Below, piece after piece: positions 51,712 to 60,371 of a stretch of 64,000 bases of DNA. The notes beneath the pieces were generated by a model. The model did not search any database, was not told where the DNA came from, and worked only from the letters and a program-made list of their open reading frames with translations. The stretch lies in contig JAVBWK010000036.1 in the NCBI GenBank assembly GCA_036677505.1, positions 1 through 64,000 on the forward strand, written 5' to 3'. Position numbers and translations under genes: made by a program. Positions within the stretch are counted from its first letter, which is position 1. Each line of letters opens with the position of its first letter. Origin of the DNA: UBA2227 sp036677505 (lineage in GTDB: Bacteria > Bacillota_I > Bacilli_A > Erysipelotrichales > Erysipelotrichaceae).

Positions 51712-52446
51712 TTATATCATGGCGAAATCTGTGACATTTGTCAATATCGTGGCTCCTTGGCTGATCAGTAAATTACATCCTTCACCACTAGAAACACCAA
51801 TCGGATAAGGCAGACACAAAACTTCTTTGCCTAAACTTATGGCTTCATTGACCGTAATCATCGTGCCGCTCTTTAACGTTGCCGAAGTGACAACGCACTT
51901 GCTGCCTAAGGCAGCGATCAGCCGGTTTCTAAACGGAAAATGATGTCTGCGCGGTGGTGTATTTACGGGATACTCACTGATAATCAGTCCCTGTGCAGCC
52001 ACATCACCATAGAGTTTTTCGTTTTCCTTGGGATAAATGCAATCAATACCGCAGCCGATCACCGCAACTGTCGGACGCTGAATGTCAAGGGCTGCCTGAT
52101 GGGCAGTTGCATCGATTCCCTTCGCCAAACCGCTGACAATGACATATGACCGATGACACTCATTTACGATCCTTTTAGTCATTTTAACTCCGTAGTCATC
52201 CGGATATCTCGAACCCACTACACTGATTCCCTGCTGACTCAGCAGCTTCAAATTTCCTTTATAGAATAACACAAACGGCGGATAACGCAATTGTTTCAAA
52301 GATTTCGGATACTCCTCATCTACGATCGTGATGGCATCCACATTTGTACGTGTTGATGGCAATCGAATGTCATATTTGATTGCATATGCGATTTTTTCAT
52401 AATCTCCTTGATAAAGCACAGCAGCCTGAATGATTTTATCTCGCAT
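51712..52446 (-). CDS. dprA: DNA-processing protein DprA (short form)
   Basis: 244-aa DprA that loads RecA on incoming single-stranded DNA during transformation. The extended Rossmann fold is complete: VVGSRYPDDYG, VSGLAKGIDATAHQAAL, VIGCGIDCIYPKEN, EYPVNTPPRRHHFPFRNRLIAAL and TLKSGTMITVNEAI. It is shorter than the usual 280-370 aa, having almost no N-terminal SAM domain and no C-terminal winged helix. The ribosome binding site GAGGTG precedes the ATG. Confidence 0.94.
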   Translation of the reverse strand: MRDKIIQAAVLYQGDYEKIAYAIKYDIRLPSTRTNVDAITIVDEEYPKSLKQLRYPPFVLFYKGNLKLLSQQGISVVGSRYPDDYGVKMTKRIVNECHRSYVIVSGLAKGIDATAHQAALDIQRPTVAVIGCGIDCIYPKENEKLYGDVAAQGLIISEYPVNTPPRRHHFPFRNRLIAALGSKCVVTSATLKSGTMITVNEAISLGKEVLCLPYPIGVSSGEGCNLLISQGATILTNVTDFAMI

Positions 52447-52489
52447 GATTCACCTCATTACATATTATGAGCGGACCGGCCGACATCCT

Positions 52490-52512
52490 AAAAAAACAAA
52501 GGTTACCCTTTG
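52490..52512 (-). terminator. Intrinsic terminator overlapping the rnhB stop codon
   Basis: On the minus strand: stem CAAAGG / CCTTTG with loop GTAA, then TTTTTTT. The TAA stop of rnhB is inside the loop. It ends the long ezrA/ffh/rplS block. Confidence 0.88.
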
Positions 52513-53111
52513 TCAGAAAACAATGACTGTTGATGAAACATGACCGGACCGTAGGATTTGCGATGACAATCGGTAATGCCGAAGGCAGCAATGGCCTGAA
52601 GGTGAGCGGCGGTCGGATAGCCTTTATGCTTGGCAAATCCAAACTGCGGATACTGCTTATCCAGATGCATCATTTTGTTATCGCGTACGACCTTGGCAAT
52701 GATGCTGGCGGCCGCGATACTGATACTCAGACGATCTCCCTTGATAATCGAAACCACCGGTTTCTCAGAATCAATCGGCATGGCATCCGTCAGAACTGCA
52801 TCCGCCATACTGACTCGCGCAATATCTGTCATCGCATGTTTGGCTGCCTGATATATGTTGAGCTGGTCGATCGTAGCCTCATCAACGACCATGATGATGA
52901 TTTCAACGGCATCTCTAAGGATGACATCAAAAAGTTCACGGCGTCTTTTCTCACTCAGTTTCTTTGAGTCATCAATCAGCGGATGCTGATATCCTGGTTC
53001 AAATACGACACCGGCAACGACCATCGGCCCGGCCAATGGTCCCCTTCCGGCTTCATCGATACCGATGACCGACTGATGTTTCGACCAAAACGGCATTTCA
53101 TAGGTATTCAT
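52503..53111 (-). CDS. rnhB: Ribonuclease HII
   Basis: 202-aa RNase HII, removing ribonucleotides and RNA primers from DNA. The catalytic DEDD residues are seen in GIDEAGRGPLAG, AVLTDAM and the Asp further on. It overlaps rbgA by 14 bases (CGGATGAATACC), so translation is coupled. The stop lies in a terminator loop. Confidence 0.95.
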   Translation of the reverse strand: MNTYEMPFWSKHQSVIGIDEAGRGPLAGPMVVAGVVFEPGYQHPLIDDSKKLSEKRRRELFDVILRDAVEIIIMVVDEATIDQLNIYQAAKHAMTDIARVSMADAVLTDAMPIDSEKPVVSIIKGDRLSISIAAASIIAKVVRDNKMMHLDKQYPQFGFAKHKGYPTAAHLQAIAAFGITDCHRKSYGPVMFHQQSLFSDKG

Positions 53112-53949
53112 CCGGTCGCTCCCAGCTGATCGATTTTAGATGATCCTGTCGCAAGTCAGCCATAAACGCTGCCATAGTCCGCTTCTTGTCCGGCTCATTA
53201 TCGGCCAAAAGATAACCAAATTTCCGAGCAGTCTTTTCGATAAAATCCTCGACATCTTCGACCGCACCGATTCCGTATCGATCCGCCAATGCCAAAGGAT
53301 AATGCTTTTTCAGATACTGAAAACCATAACTGACGACCTGTTCGATCGGCAAAATCTGCTCTTTGACTGCCGAAGTCAGTGCGAGCTTCATCCCGGTTTC
53401 GACATCATCGAATTTTGGCCACAAAATCCCCGGTGTATCCATGACATCGAGTTTCGCGTCGATATTGAGCCAGGTCACAGACTGGGTAACGCCCGGACGA
53501 TTGGCTACCTTGACGACTTTACGCTTGGCCAGACGGTTGATCAGTGTCGATTTCCCGACATTTGGAATACCTACGATCATGGCACGGATCGCCCGAGGAC
53601 GTATTCCGCGACGCAAATCACGCTGTATCTTGTCATCCATCACCTTCAGACAGCCGTCCAACAGGATGCGTTTGACATTATCTTTTTGTGAATCAATGAA
53701 AATGACGGATTGACCGCCTTTTTCAAAATATTCGATCCATTGTTTCGTAACCGTTTCATCCGCCATATCACGCTTGGTAAAAACGATCAGCCGCGGTTTA
53801 TTGGCTATCAGATCTTGAAGCATGGGGTTGGCAGAGGACATCGGAATACGGCCGTCACGAAGTTCGATGACCATATCCACGGTTTTCAAGTGTTCAATGA
53901 TCGTCCGTTTTGCTTTGGTCATATGACCTGGAAACCATTGGATGGTCAT
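53098..53949 (-). CDS. rbgA: Ribosome biogenesis GTPase RbgA (YlqF)
   Basis: 283-aa circularly permuted GTPase for 50S assembly. The start WFPGHMTKAKRTI is typical; the G4 motif TKRDMA comes before G1 GIPNVGKSTLINRL and G3 DTPGILWP. A C-terminal ANTAR-like helical part follows. It lies between lepB and rnhB, the standard Bacillus order. Confidence 0.96.
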   Translation of the reverse strand: MTIQWFPGHMTKAKRTIIEHLKTVDMVIELRDGRIPMSSANPMLQDLIANKPRLIVFTKRDMADETVTKQWIEYFEKGGQSVIFIDSQKDNVKRILLDGCLKVMDDKIQRDLRRGIRPRAIRAMIVGIPNVGKSTLINRLAKRKVVKVANRPGVTQSVTWLNIDAKLDVMDTPGILWPKFDDVETGMKLALTSAVKEQILPIEQVVSYGFQYLKKHYPLALADRYGIGAVEDVEDFIEKTARKFGYLLADNEPDKKRTMAAFMADLRQDHLKSISWERPDEYL

Positions 53950-53958
53950 ACGTTCCTC

Positions 53959-54582
53959 CTATTGGATAATGAAATGTATCTGGTCAAACGGGAATATGAT
54001 ATATGCATCTTTGGAGATGATATTACTCAGTTTAAAAGGACCGAAGCGACGGGAGTCAGATGAAAACGGACGATTGTCACCCATGAGAAAATATTCATCA
54101 TCGGCAAGGACAAACTCAGAAAAATCCGTGGTAAAATTTCCATTGATTTTTGATTTGACGTCATCGACATACTGTTGATCAAAGAAACTTTCTTCCATCG
54201 GAAAGCCATTGATAAACAGCTGGTCTTTGCGATAACTGATCGTTTCTCCGGGCAGACCGATAACACGTTTGACTAAATATTCATCTTGTTGAGGGACATA
54301 CACGATGACGACATCAAACCGTTGGACTCCGCCGATTTTCAGTGACAGAATATTTGAGAAGCCGATTTGTTTATCCTTCAATGTCGGATACATGCTTGAT
54401 CCGTCAACGCGTATGGGTTTGACAACAAAAGTCGTTAAAAGAAACACGATAATGACACTGATGACAACGGATTTTATGAAATCCAAAATCTCAGCGATGA
54501 TCGACGGTTCGTCATTTTTTCGCTGATTGCGATTTCGATAACTTTCCAGTATTTCGTTTTCTCTTCGATTTTCTTCTGACAT
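53959..54582 (-). CDS. lepB: Signal peptidase I
   Basis: 207-aa type I signal peptidase: cytoplasmic N-terminus, one TM helix (SVVISVIIVFLLTTFVV), catalytic Ser in VDGSSMYPTL, catalytic Lys in VKRVIGLPGE, and the C-terminal box FLMGDNRPFSSDSR. It removes signal peptides such as those of the dockerin and cohesin proteins encoded in this window. AAGGAG precedes the ATG. Confidence 0.96.
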   Translation of the reverse strand: MSEENRRENEILESYRNRNQRKNDEPSIIAEILDFIKSVVISVIIVFLLTTFVVKPIRVDGSSMYPTLKDKQIGFSNILSLKIGGVQRFDVVIVYVPQQDEYLVKRVIGLPGETISYRKDQLFINGFPMEESFFDQQYVDDVKSKINGNFTTDFSEFVLADDEYFLMGDNRPFSSDSRRFGPFKLSNIISKDAYIIFPFDQIHFIIQ

Positions 54583-54601
54583 GACAGTCTCCTTAAAGGG
54601 A

Positions 54602-54623
54602 AACGCCGGGGGTACCCGGCGTT
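54602..54623 (-). terminator. GC-rich hairpin between rplS and lepB
   Basis: On the minus strand: stem AACGCCGGG / CCCGGCGTT (9 pairs) with loop TACC, followed by TCCC rather than a T-run. Read on the plus strand it is followed by TTTTTC. Probably a partial terminator or an mRNA 3'-end stabiliser. Confidence 0.6.
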
Positions 54624-54626
54624 TTT

Positions 54627-54974
54627 CTAACGAATCTCTTTGATACGAGAAGCTTTACCTGAACGACCGCGCAGGTAGAACAATTTGCTTCTTCTTACCT
54701 TACCGCGACGAATGACGGTGATCCCGGCAATGATCGGCGAATGAACCGGAAAGGTTCTTTCGACGCCGACGGAATTCGACACTTTACGTACGGTGAATGT
54801 TTCCGCAATGCCACTGCCGCTGCGGGCAATAACCACGCCTTCAAAGGCTTGGATACGGGTCTTGTCGCCTTCTTTGATGATGACATCGACGCGAACCGTA
54901 TAACCGCTGCGAAAATCCGGAAGATCGTTACGCAACTGTGACTGAGTCACTTCATTAACAATGCTCATTTTCAT
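54627..54974 (-). CDS. rplS: Ribosomal protein L19
   Basis: 115-aa L19, the usual length. Conserved stretches are DLPDFRSGYTVRV, FEGVVIARSGSGI and KLFYLRGRSGKASRIKE. The start MKMSIVNEVT (54974) follows AAGGAG; an upstream Met in the longer frame is rejected. It follows trmD, the standard order. Confidence 0.97.
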   Translation of the reverse strand: MKMSIVNEVTQSQLRNDLPDFRSGYTVRVDVIIKEGDKTRIQAFEGVVIARSGSGIAETFTVRKVSNSVGVERTFPVHSPIIAGITVIRRGKVRRSKLFYLRGRSGKASRIKEIR

Positions 54975-55045
54975 ATTTCTCACACTCCTTGTTCCTAACC
55001 GGCTCATTCATCAAAGGATCAGCGGAACCGGGGTGCCATAGGCTT
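54975..55045 (-). ncRNA. rplS leader, candidate L19 autoregulatory RNA
   Basis: About 70 bases between trmD and rplS, GC-richer than the surroundings, can fold through CCGGTT…/…AGCCGG. An L19 leader is known upstream of rplS in Bacillus. I cannot confirm membership from sequence inspection alone. Upstream A/T sequence holds TTGATT-17-TAAATT as a possible promoter. Confidence 0.35.
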
Positions 55046-55074
55046 ATATAATTTATCACAATTATAACGATAAA

Positions 55075-55806
55075 TCAATCTTTTTCAGCTTTTTCCGATT
55101 CGATTTCCTTTAGGTACTGGCTCTCCTCTTTACTGAAAGTGCGCTTGCTCAGTAAATCCGGACGGTAGGTCAATGTTTTGCGAATCGACTGCTTCAACCG
55201 CCATCGGCGGATAGCTTCATGATTACCTGAAAGAAGCACTTCCGGAACTTTTTTACCTAAATATTCCGCCGGTCGGGTATATTGAGGATACTCAAGCAAA
55301 TCCTGTTCAAAAGATTCCTGCTGATGGGATGCTTCCGTGATGACCCCATCCACCAACCGCACGATCGCATCCGTCACGGCCATGGCAGCCACTTCACCAC
55401 CGGTCAGTACGAAGTCACCGATGGAAAGACACATGTCCACATGATCCATGATCCGCTCATCTATACCCTCATAATGACCGCAGAGCAATATCAGATGTTT
55501 GGACTTCACAAACTCTTTCGCCATGGCCTGATTAAACACATGTCCGACCGGTGTCAGATAAATCACTTTACTGTCAGCTTTTTTAACACTGTTTAACGCA
55601 TCGATGACCGGTTGGGCCATCATAACCAATCCCTGACCGCCACCGAAAGGATAATCATCGACCCGGCGATGCTTGTCTTTGGTAAAACTGCGGATATCGA
55701 CTGTATCGATGGTCACCAGTTCTTTCAATACCGCCTTTTTGATGATTGAAGTATGAATGAAACCTTCAAACATTTCCGTAAAGATAGTTGCTATCGTAAT
55801 TCTCAT
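55075..55806 (-). CDS. trmD: tRNA (guanine-37-N1)-methyltransferase
   Basis: 243-aa SPOUT methyltransferase forming m1G37. The trefoil knot region is LCGHYEGIDERIM and SIGDFVLTGGEVAAM. RRVDDYPFGGGQGLVMM and the C-terminal SGNHEAIRRWR are typical. It overlaps rimM by 4 bases. Confidence 0.97.
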   Translation of the reverse strand: MRITIATIFTEMFEGFIHTSIIKKAVLKELVTIDTVDIRSFTKDKHRRVDDYPFGGGQGLVMMAQPVIDALNSVKKADSKVIYLTPVGHVFNQAMAKEFVKSKHLILLCGHYEGIDERIMDHVDMCLSIGDFVLTGGEVAAMAVTDAIVRLVDGVITEASHQQESFEQDLLEYPQYTRPAEYLGKKVPEVLLSGNHEAIRRWRLKQSIRKTLTYRPDLLSKRTFSKEESQYLKEIESEKAEKD

Positions 55807-56303
55807 AACATCCCCTCGATCAGCCGGACAGTGATGATTTTATTTTCTACGTCATCATCCAGAATAAATGCATCCACATAAGGAATCAGAAGGTCTTTCC
55901 CTTCCCTTTTCACCCTCAAAATGGCATGTGCCGGTGTATCGATTACCTCAGTCACCGTACCGAGCTGCTCCTTTTTCTCATTAACGACAACACAGTCAAT
56001 CAGATCGAAAAAGTATACATCATCTTCCTGATGAACGATTCTGTTTTCATCGATCGAAAGGATAAGATTGCGATAGCCCTCGACATCCTCAATCTTTGGT
56101 TTTCCTTCAAAAGATACCAAAGCAAACCCCTGATGCATACGGAAAGAAGCGACGACAACTTCGACATCTCCTTTATCTGCCGTAAGGTACAGAGGCATGC
56201 CAACCGTAAAGCGCTCTTGAGGAAAGTCCGTAAAGAGTTTGACTTTGACCTCTCCCTTCAGTCCGAAAGGACGGACGATCTGTCCAATGTTGATTTTTCT
56301 CAT
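55803..56303 (-). CDS. rimM: 16S rRNA processing protein RimM
   Basis: 166-aa 30S maturation factor with an N-terminal RimM domain (GQIVRPFGLKGEVKVKLFTDFPQERF) and a C-terminal PRC barrel (VIDTPAHAILRV, DLLIPYVDAFI). Position between khpA and trmD is standard. The start is preceded by GGAGG. Confidence 0.95.
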   Translation of the reverse strand: MRKINIGQIVRPFGLKGEVKVKLFTDFPQERFTVGMPLYLTADKGDVEVVVASFRMHQGFALVSFEGKPKIEDVEGYRNLILSIDENRIVHQEDDVYFFDLIDCVVVNEKKEQLGTVTEVIDTPAHAILRVKREGKDLLIPYVDAFILDDDVENKIITVRLIEGML

Positions 56304-56333
56304 AAAACCTCCAAAAAAAGGATGCCAGGCATC

Positions 56334-56582
56334 CTAATACGACTCAAACTTGATCGCGATTTTCTTATCTTCGATACGCGAAGGAATCGACATCATATGA
56401 CGGATTGCGGTAGCCATCGAACCTTGTCGACCGATCAGCCGGGCAATATCCTCCGATTTTGCATACACCATCAATACGATTTCCGACTCGTCAAGACTTG
56501 ACAGTGTCTTAACAGATAAACTAGCGGTATCTTCGACCATCGGACTGACAAGATCATATAAGACTTGTTCCAATGTGTTCAT
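56334..56582 (-). CDS. khpA: KH-domain RNA-binding protein KhpA
   Basis: 82-aa single type II KH domain; the GxxG loop is GRQGSMATAIRHM. KhpA with KhpB binds RNA and affects cell division and elongation in Firmicutes. It starts 2 bases after the rpsP stop. Confidence 0.94.
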   Translation of the reverse strand: MNTLEQVLYDLVSPMVEDTASLSVKTLSSLDESEIVLMVYAKSEDIARLIGRQGSMATAIRHMMSIPSRIEDKKIAIKFESY

Positions 56583-56584
56583 GA

Positions 56585-56857
56585 TTACTTACCGTTCTTT
56601 TCTTCGTGAAAACGCTTCATGACGCCGGCGCCGGACAACAGAGCACGAACCGTATCTGAAGGCTGAGCACCGTTATTGAGCCATTTTAACGCCAATTCGG
56701 CATCGATTTTTACATCGGCCGGAACACTTGTCGGGTTATAGTAACCGATTGCTTCGATGAAACGTCCGTCACGCGGTGAACGTGCATCCGCAGCAACGAT
56801 ACGGTAAAACGGACTTTTCTTCGCACCCATTCTTTTCAAACGTAATTTTACAGCCAT
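56585..56857 (-). CDS. rpsP: Ribosomal protein S16
   Basis: 90-aa S16: VKLRLKRMGAKKSPFYRIVAADARSP at the N-terminus is diagnostic, followed by GYYNPTSVPADVKID and ALKWLNNGAQPSDTV. AGGAGG precedes the ATG. About 75 bases separate it from ffh; no clear hairpin is seen there. Confidence 0.97.
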   Translation of the reverse strand: MAVKLRLKRMGAKKSPFYRIVAADARSPRDGRFIEAIGYYNPTSVPADVKIDAELALKWLNNGAQPSDTVRALLSGAGVMKRFHEEKNGK

Positions 56858-56932
56858 AATAGTTCCTCCTTTAATTCCTATAACATCATACCATAAAAAG
56901 ATAGTGTGTCAAGTAAATTTACTTACCAGCTG

Positions 56933-58318
56933 TTACCTCTTTTTCTTTTTCTTATTGGGATTGGGGCGGGTGTTTGAACCCGGCTTTGCCGCCATCTGAT
57001 TCAAGGGATTGTTGGCACCACTCATCCGCATCATCAGTTTCATCTGCTCTTTCGTTTTCTCAAACTGAGACAGCAGCTTATTGACTTCTGCGACGCTGGT
57101 TCCGGAACCTTTGGCGATCCGCACTTTCCGTGATGCTCGCAGCAAATCCGGTTGCTGACGCTCATCCTTGGTCATACTCTGAATGATGGCTTTGGAACGC
57201 TTCATCTGACGGGTCGCATCATCATCGTTGATTTGTGAAGCCAATTGACCGGCCCCCGGCATCATTTTCAGCAATCCGGACAATGAACCCAGCTTGGTCA
57301 CCTGATTGATCTGATCCATCATATCTTCCAGCGTGAAAGTCCCCTGCATCAGACGCTGTGCACCTTTCATGCTCGCCTCTAAATCCATCTTTTCTTCTGC
57401 TTTTTCAACCAAAGACAAAACATCGCCCATACCTAAAATTCTCGATGCCATCCGCTCAGGATAAAACAGTTCAAACTCATCGGTTTTCTCACCGGTACCG
57501 ACAAACTTGACCGGTACCGAAGTTACTTTTCGCACGGATAATACACCGCCGCCACGGGCATCCCCATCAAACTTCGTTACAACCAAACCGGTTAATTTCA
57601 GTGTTTGTTGAAAAGAATCCGCAACTGTCACGATATCCTGGCCGGTCATTGCATCTACCGTCAAAAGCACTTCCTGCGGTTTTAATACCGTATAGGCCTG
57701 CTGAAGTTCATCCATCAGTCGGTCATCGATATGAAGCCGTCCGGCTGTATCGACGATCACCGCATCAAACTGTTCGTTGATCGCATGAGCCAATGCGTCT
57801 TTGACGGTACGGATGACCCCGGCATCAACACCCAAAGAAAATACGGGCACACCCACGGAAGCACCCAATATTTTCAGCTGCTCGATCGCTGCCGGACGGG
57901 CTAAGTCCGCCGCCACCAGCAATACTTTTTTATTCTCTTTTTTGCTTAGCCATAACGCCAGTTTCGCAGCTGAGGTCGTTTTACCGGTTCCCTGAAGACC
58001 GACCATCATGATTACGGACGGTTTGTGAACCAGATTGAGTCCGGTTTCTTTGTCACCCAACAAACGAACGATTTCATCATGAACGACTTTAACGACCATT
58101 TGCGACGGGTTGACACGGGTATAGACATCCATGCCGATCGCCTTCTCTTTGACATCAGCCAAAAACTGCTGGATGACTGACAGATTGACATCCGCTTCCA
58201 AAAGAGCCAAACGAACTTCCCGAAGCATTTCATCCATGTTTTTCTCAGTCAGTTTCGCCTGACCGGATATTTTCTTGACCGCCTGGGCTAAGCGGTCGCT
58301 TAATTGATCAAATGCCAT
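56933..58318 (-). CDS. ffh: Signal recognition particle protein Ffh
   Basis: 461-aa SRP54: N domain, G domain with GLQGTGKTTSAAKL, DTAGRLHIDDRLM, TKFDGDARGG and GTGEKTDEFELF, then the Met-rich M domain (residues about 300-430) and a basic tail (NPNKKKKKR). It binds signal sequences and 4.5S RNA; partner of FtsY. It is here next to rpsP rather than to ylxM. The stop is 2 bases after the preceding gene boundary on the 5' side, so it is co-transcribed with the SAM hydrolase gene. Confidence 0.97.
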   Translation of the reverse strand: MAFDQLSDRLAQAVKKISGQAKLTEKNMDEMLREVRLALLEADVNLSVIQQFLADVKEKAIGMDVYTRVNPSQMVVKVVHDEIVRLLGDKETGLNLVHKPSVIMMVGLQGTGKTTSAAKLALWLSKKENKKVLLVAADLARPAAIEQLKILGASVGVPVFSLGVDAGVIRTVKDALAHAINEQFDAVIVDTAGRLHIDDRLMDELQQAYTVLKPQEVLLTVDAMTGQDIVTVADSFQQTLKLTGLVVTKFDGDARGGGVLSVRKVTSVPVKFVGTGEKTDEFELFYPERMASRILGMGDVLSLVEKAEEKMDLEASMKGAQRLMQGTFTLEDMMDQINQVTKLGSLSGLLKMMPGAGQLASQINDDDATRQMKRSKAIIQSMTKDERQQPDLLRASRKVRIAKGSGTSVAEVNKLLSQFEKTKEQMKLMMRMSGANNPLNQMAAKPGSNTRPNPNKKKKKR

Positions 58319-58320
58319 AA

Positions 58321-59166
58321 TTACCTCACAACTTTCTTAAGTTCTACTTTCCACTGCGGACCGGTCCCGATATTGTATGCCCGCGCAAAATTCCCCTGAT
58401 TGATGGCTAATGCCATGTGATACATCGAGTTGGTATATAAAAGGACTTCACCGACATTGACCTGGGCAAAGGTCGGTCCGTAACAGACATGATTCTGATA
58501 CACCCGGATATGCCCGTTGGTGATCGATACCTCAACCATCTCCCCAAACTCAACGCCAAGTTTTGAGAACATTTCCCTTGAAATATTGGTCCAGCAGCTG
58601 CCGAATCGGACATCGAGAATATCTACACAGCCGACGATACGGTTTTCAAATTGCTGAGCTACGGCTAAATCGACTTCAACGACCCGCTCGACCGAAAGCA
58701 GTTGCCCGACTTCTTCAAAAGTAATCAGATCGGCGGCCAGTTTAGCTCCGGTAAAGGCATAAACATCACGACCGTGAAACGTATAGGAGTGTTCGGTGTT
58801 CTTGCGGCGGTGAACCGCTTCTTCGATCTCCCGTACCTCCTCGATTCCGATGAGCCGTTTGATATGGGTCAGAGTTCCGTTATCCGGAGTTACCACATAA
58901 TGACCGCTGCTTGTTTTCGCAACCACGCTTTTACGGTTGGAACCGACACCCGGATCGACCACCGAAACGAATACCGTCCCCGCAGGCCAATACTGAAGCG
59001 TTTGAATCAGCCGGTAAGATGCCGCAAATATATCGTACGGTGGAATTTCATGAGTCAGATCATAAACTTTGAGGGTAGCCGATACATCCAAGGCAACACC
59101 ATACATGGCAGCTACAGCACCATCCACTAAACCGAAATCACTTTGCAATACCAGGTGTTTATTCAT
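58321..59166 (-). CDS. SAM hydrolase / hydroxide adenosyltransferase (DUF62)
   Basis: 281-aa protein of the SAM hydroxide adenosyltransferase family (fluorinase fold), splitting SAM to adenosine and methionine. Motifs are LQSDFGLVDGAVAAM, VVDPGVGS, VTPDNGTLT and YTFHGRDVYAF. Why cells do this is not understood. It lies directly between thiI and ffh with only 2 to 8 bases on each side. Confidence 0.93.
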   Translation of the reverse strand: MNKHLVLQSDFGLVDGAVAAMYGVALDVSATLKVYDLTHEIPPYDIFAASYRLIQTLQYWPAGTVFVSVVDPGVGSNRKSVVAKTSSGHYVVTPDNGTLTHIKRLIGIEEVREIEEAVHRRKNTEHSYTFHGRDVYAFTGAKLAADLITFEEVGQLLSVERVVEVDLAVAQQFENRIVGCVDILDVRFGSCWTNISREMFSKLGVEFGEMVEVSITNGHIRVYQNHVCYGPTFAQVNVGEVLLYTNSMYHMALAINQGNFARAYNIGTGPQWKVELKKVVR

Positions 59167-59174
59167 GTGCCCTC

Positions 59175-60371
59175 CTAAAACAGAGTATCCTCTGTTCTCT
59201 TCTCATCATATTTTACAAAAACCGTTTGTGACTTTTCAACACATTCAACCACATAAGGAATAAAGTCAAATAATTTCTCATAATTCTCTGACTTATACAA
59301 GGCCGGCCGCGTGACAGGACTCACCGGAGTAAATACGGTACAGCAATCCTCATACGGACGAATCGAAATATCGTAAGTACCGATTTTCTCTGCCAGCTCA
59401 ATGATTTCATTTTTATCATACATGATCAGCGGACGCAAAATCGGCAGCGTAGCCACTGCAGAAATCACTTGAATGCTCTCCAGTGTCTGAGAAGCAACCT
59501 GACCGACACACTCACCGGTGATCAATGCTTTACACTTCCGCTTCAACGCAATCTGCTGGGCGATGCGCATCATCATCCGACGCATGACCGTGATGCGATA
59601 ATTCTCGGGAATAAAGTGATTGATCTGTAATTGCAAATCTGTGAAGTTAACGATGTGCATCCGGATTTCCTTTTGCCCTGCGGTCAGTTTTCTGGCAAGA
59701 TCCAAGACTTTATCGAGCGCTGCCTGCGAAGTATACGGAGGTGACTGAAAATGAACACACTCCAATTCGATTCCGCGCTTGTTGCTTAAATATGCGGCGA
59801 CCGGCGAGTCGATTCCCCCCGATAACAACAACATCGCTTTGCCTTGAGTCCCAACCGGAAATCCTTGACTGCCTTCCACAGTCTTGACAGTGATATATAC
59901 TTCCTGAGGACGGACCTCAACCAACACTCTGATTTCGGGATCACGGACATTTACGGTATGATCGGTATGTTTCAGTATCGCAGTGCCTAAAGCCCGGTTG
60001 ATTTGATCAGTTACAAACGGAAATGATTTATCTGCCCGCCTCGTAATCACTTTAAAAGTGCCTGCAGGTTCTTTCTTCATCAGTGCAGCCGCAACTTCTG
60101 CCATTTTATCCAGATCCTGCTCGACCTTCACGGCAAGTGATATCGTACTTATCCCAAAAATCTGCTTTAGCCGGGCAATAATCACATCTTCATCACAACC
60201 GTTAAGATATACATAAATGCGATCGAAAGAACCGATGACTTTGACACCTTCGAACTCACGCATAGCTTCATTGATGTTTTTTCTCAGAATGCGGACAAAA
60301 TCCTTTTTATTTTTTCCTTTAGTCGACAGTTCCGCAAAACGGACGACACAAATATCTGCTTTAATATCCAT
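59175..60371 (-). CDS. thiI: tRNA 4-thiouridine synthase ThiI
   Basis: 398-aa ThiI: THUMP domain (about 55-165) and PP-loop ATPase with LLLSGGIDSPVAAYL. It lacks the C-terminal rhodanese domain of E. coli ThiI, as in other Firmicutes, so a partner supplies sulfur directly. That partner is the cysteine desulfurase encoded immediately upstream (11-base overlap). It makes s4U8 in tRNA and may serve thiamine synthesis. Confidence 0.96.
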   Translation of the reverse strand: MDIKADICVVRFAELSTKGKNKKDFVRILRKNINEAMREFEGVKVIGSFDRIYVYLNGCDEDVIIARLKQIFGISTISLAVKVEQDLDKMAEVAAALMKKEPAGTFKVITRRADKSFPFVTDQINRALGTAILKHTDHTVNVRDPEIRVLVEVRPQEVYITVKTVEGSQGFPVGTQGKAMLLLSGGIDSPVAAYLSNKRGIELECVHFQSPPYTSQAALDKVLDLARKLTAGQKEIRMHIVNFTDLQLQINHFIPENYRITVMRRMMMRIAQQIALKRKCKALITGECVGQVASQTLESIQVISAVATLPILRPLIMYDKNEIIELAEKIGTYDISIRPYEDCCTVFTPVSPVTRPALYKSENYEKLFDFIPYVVECVEKSQTVFVKYDEKRTEDTLF

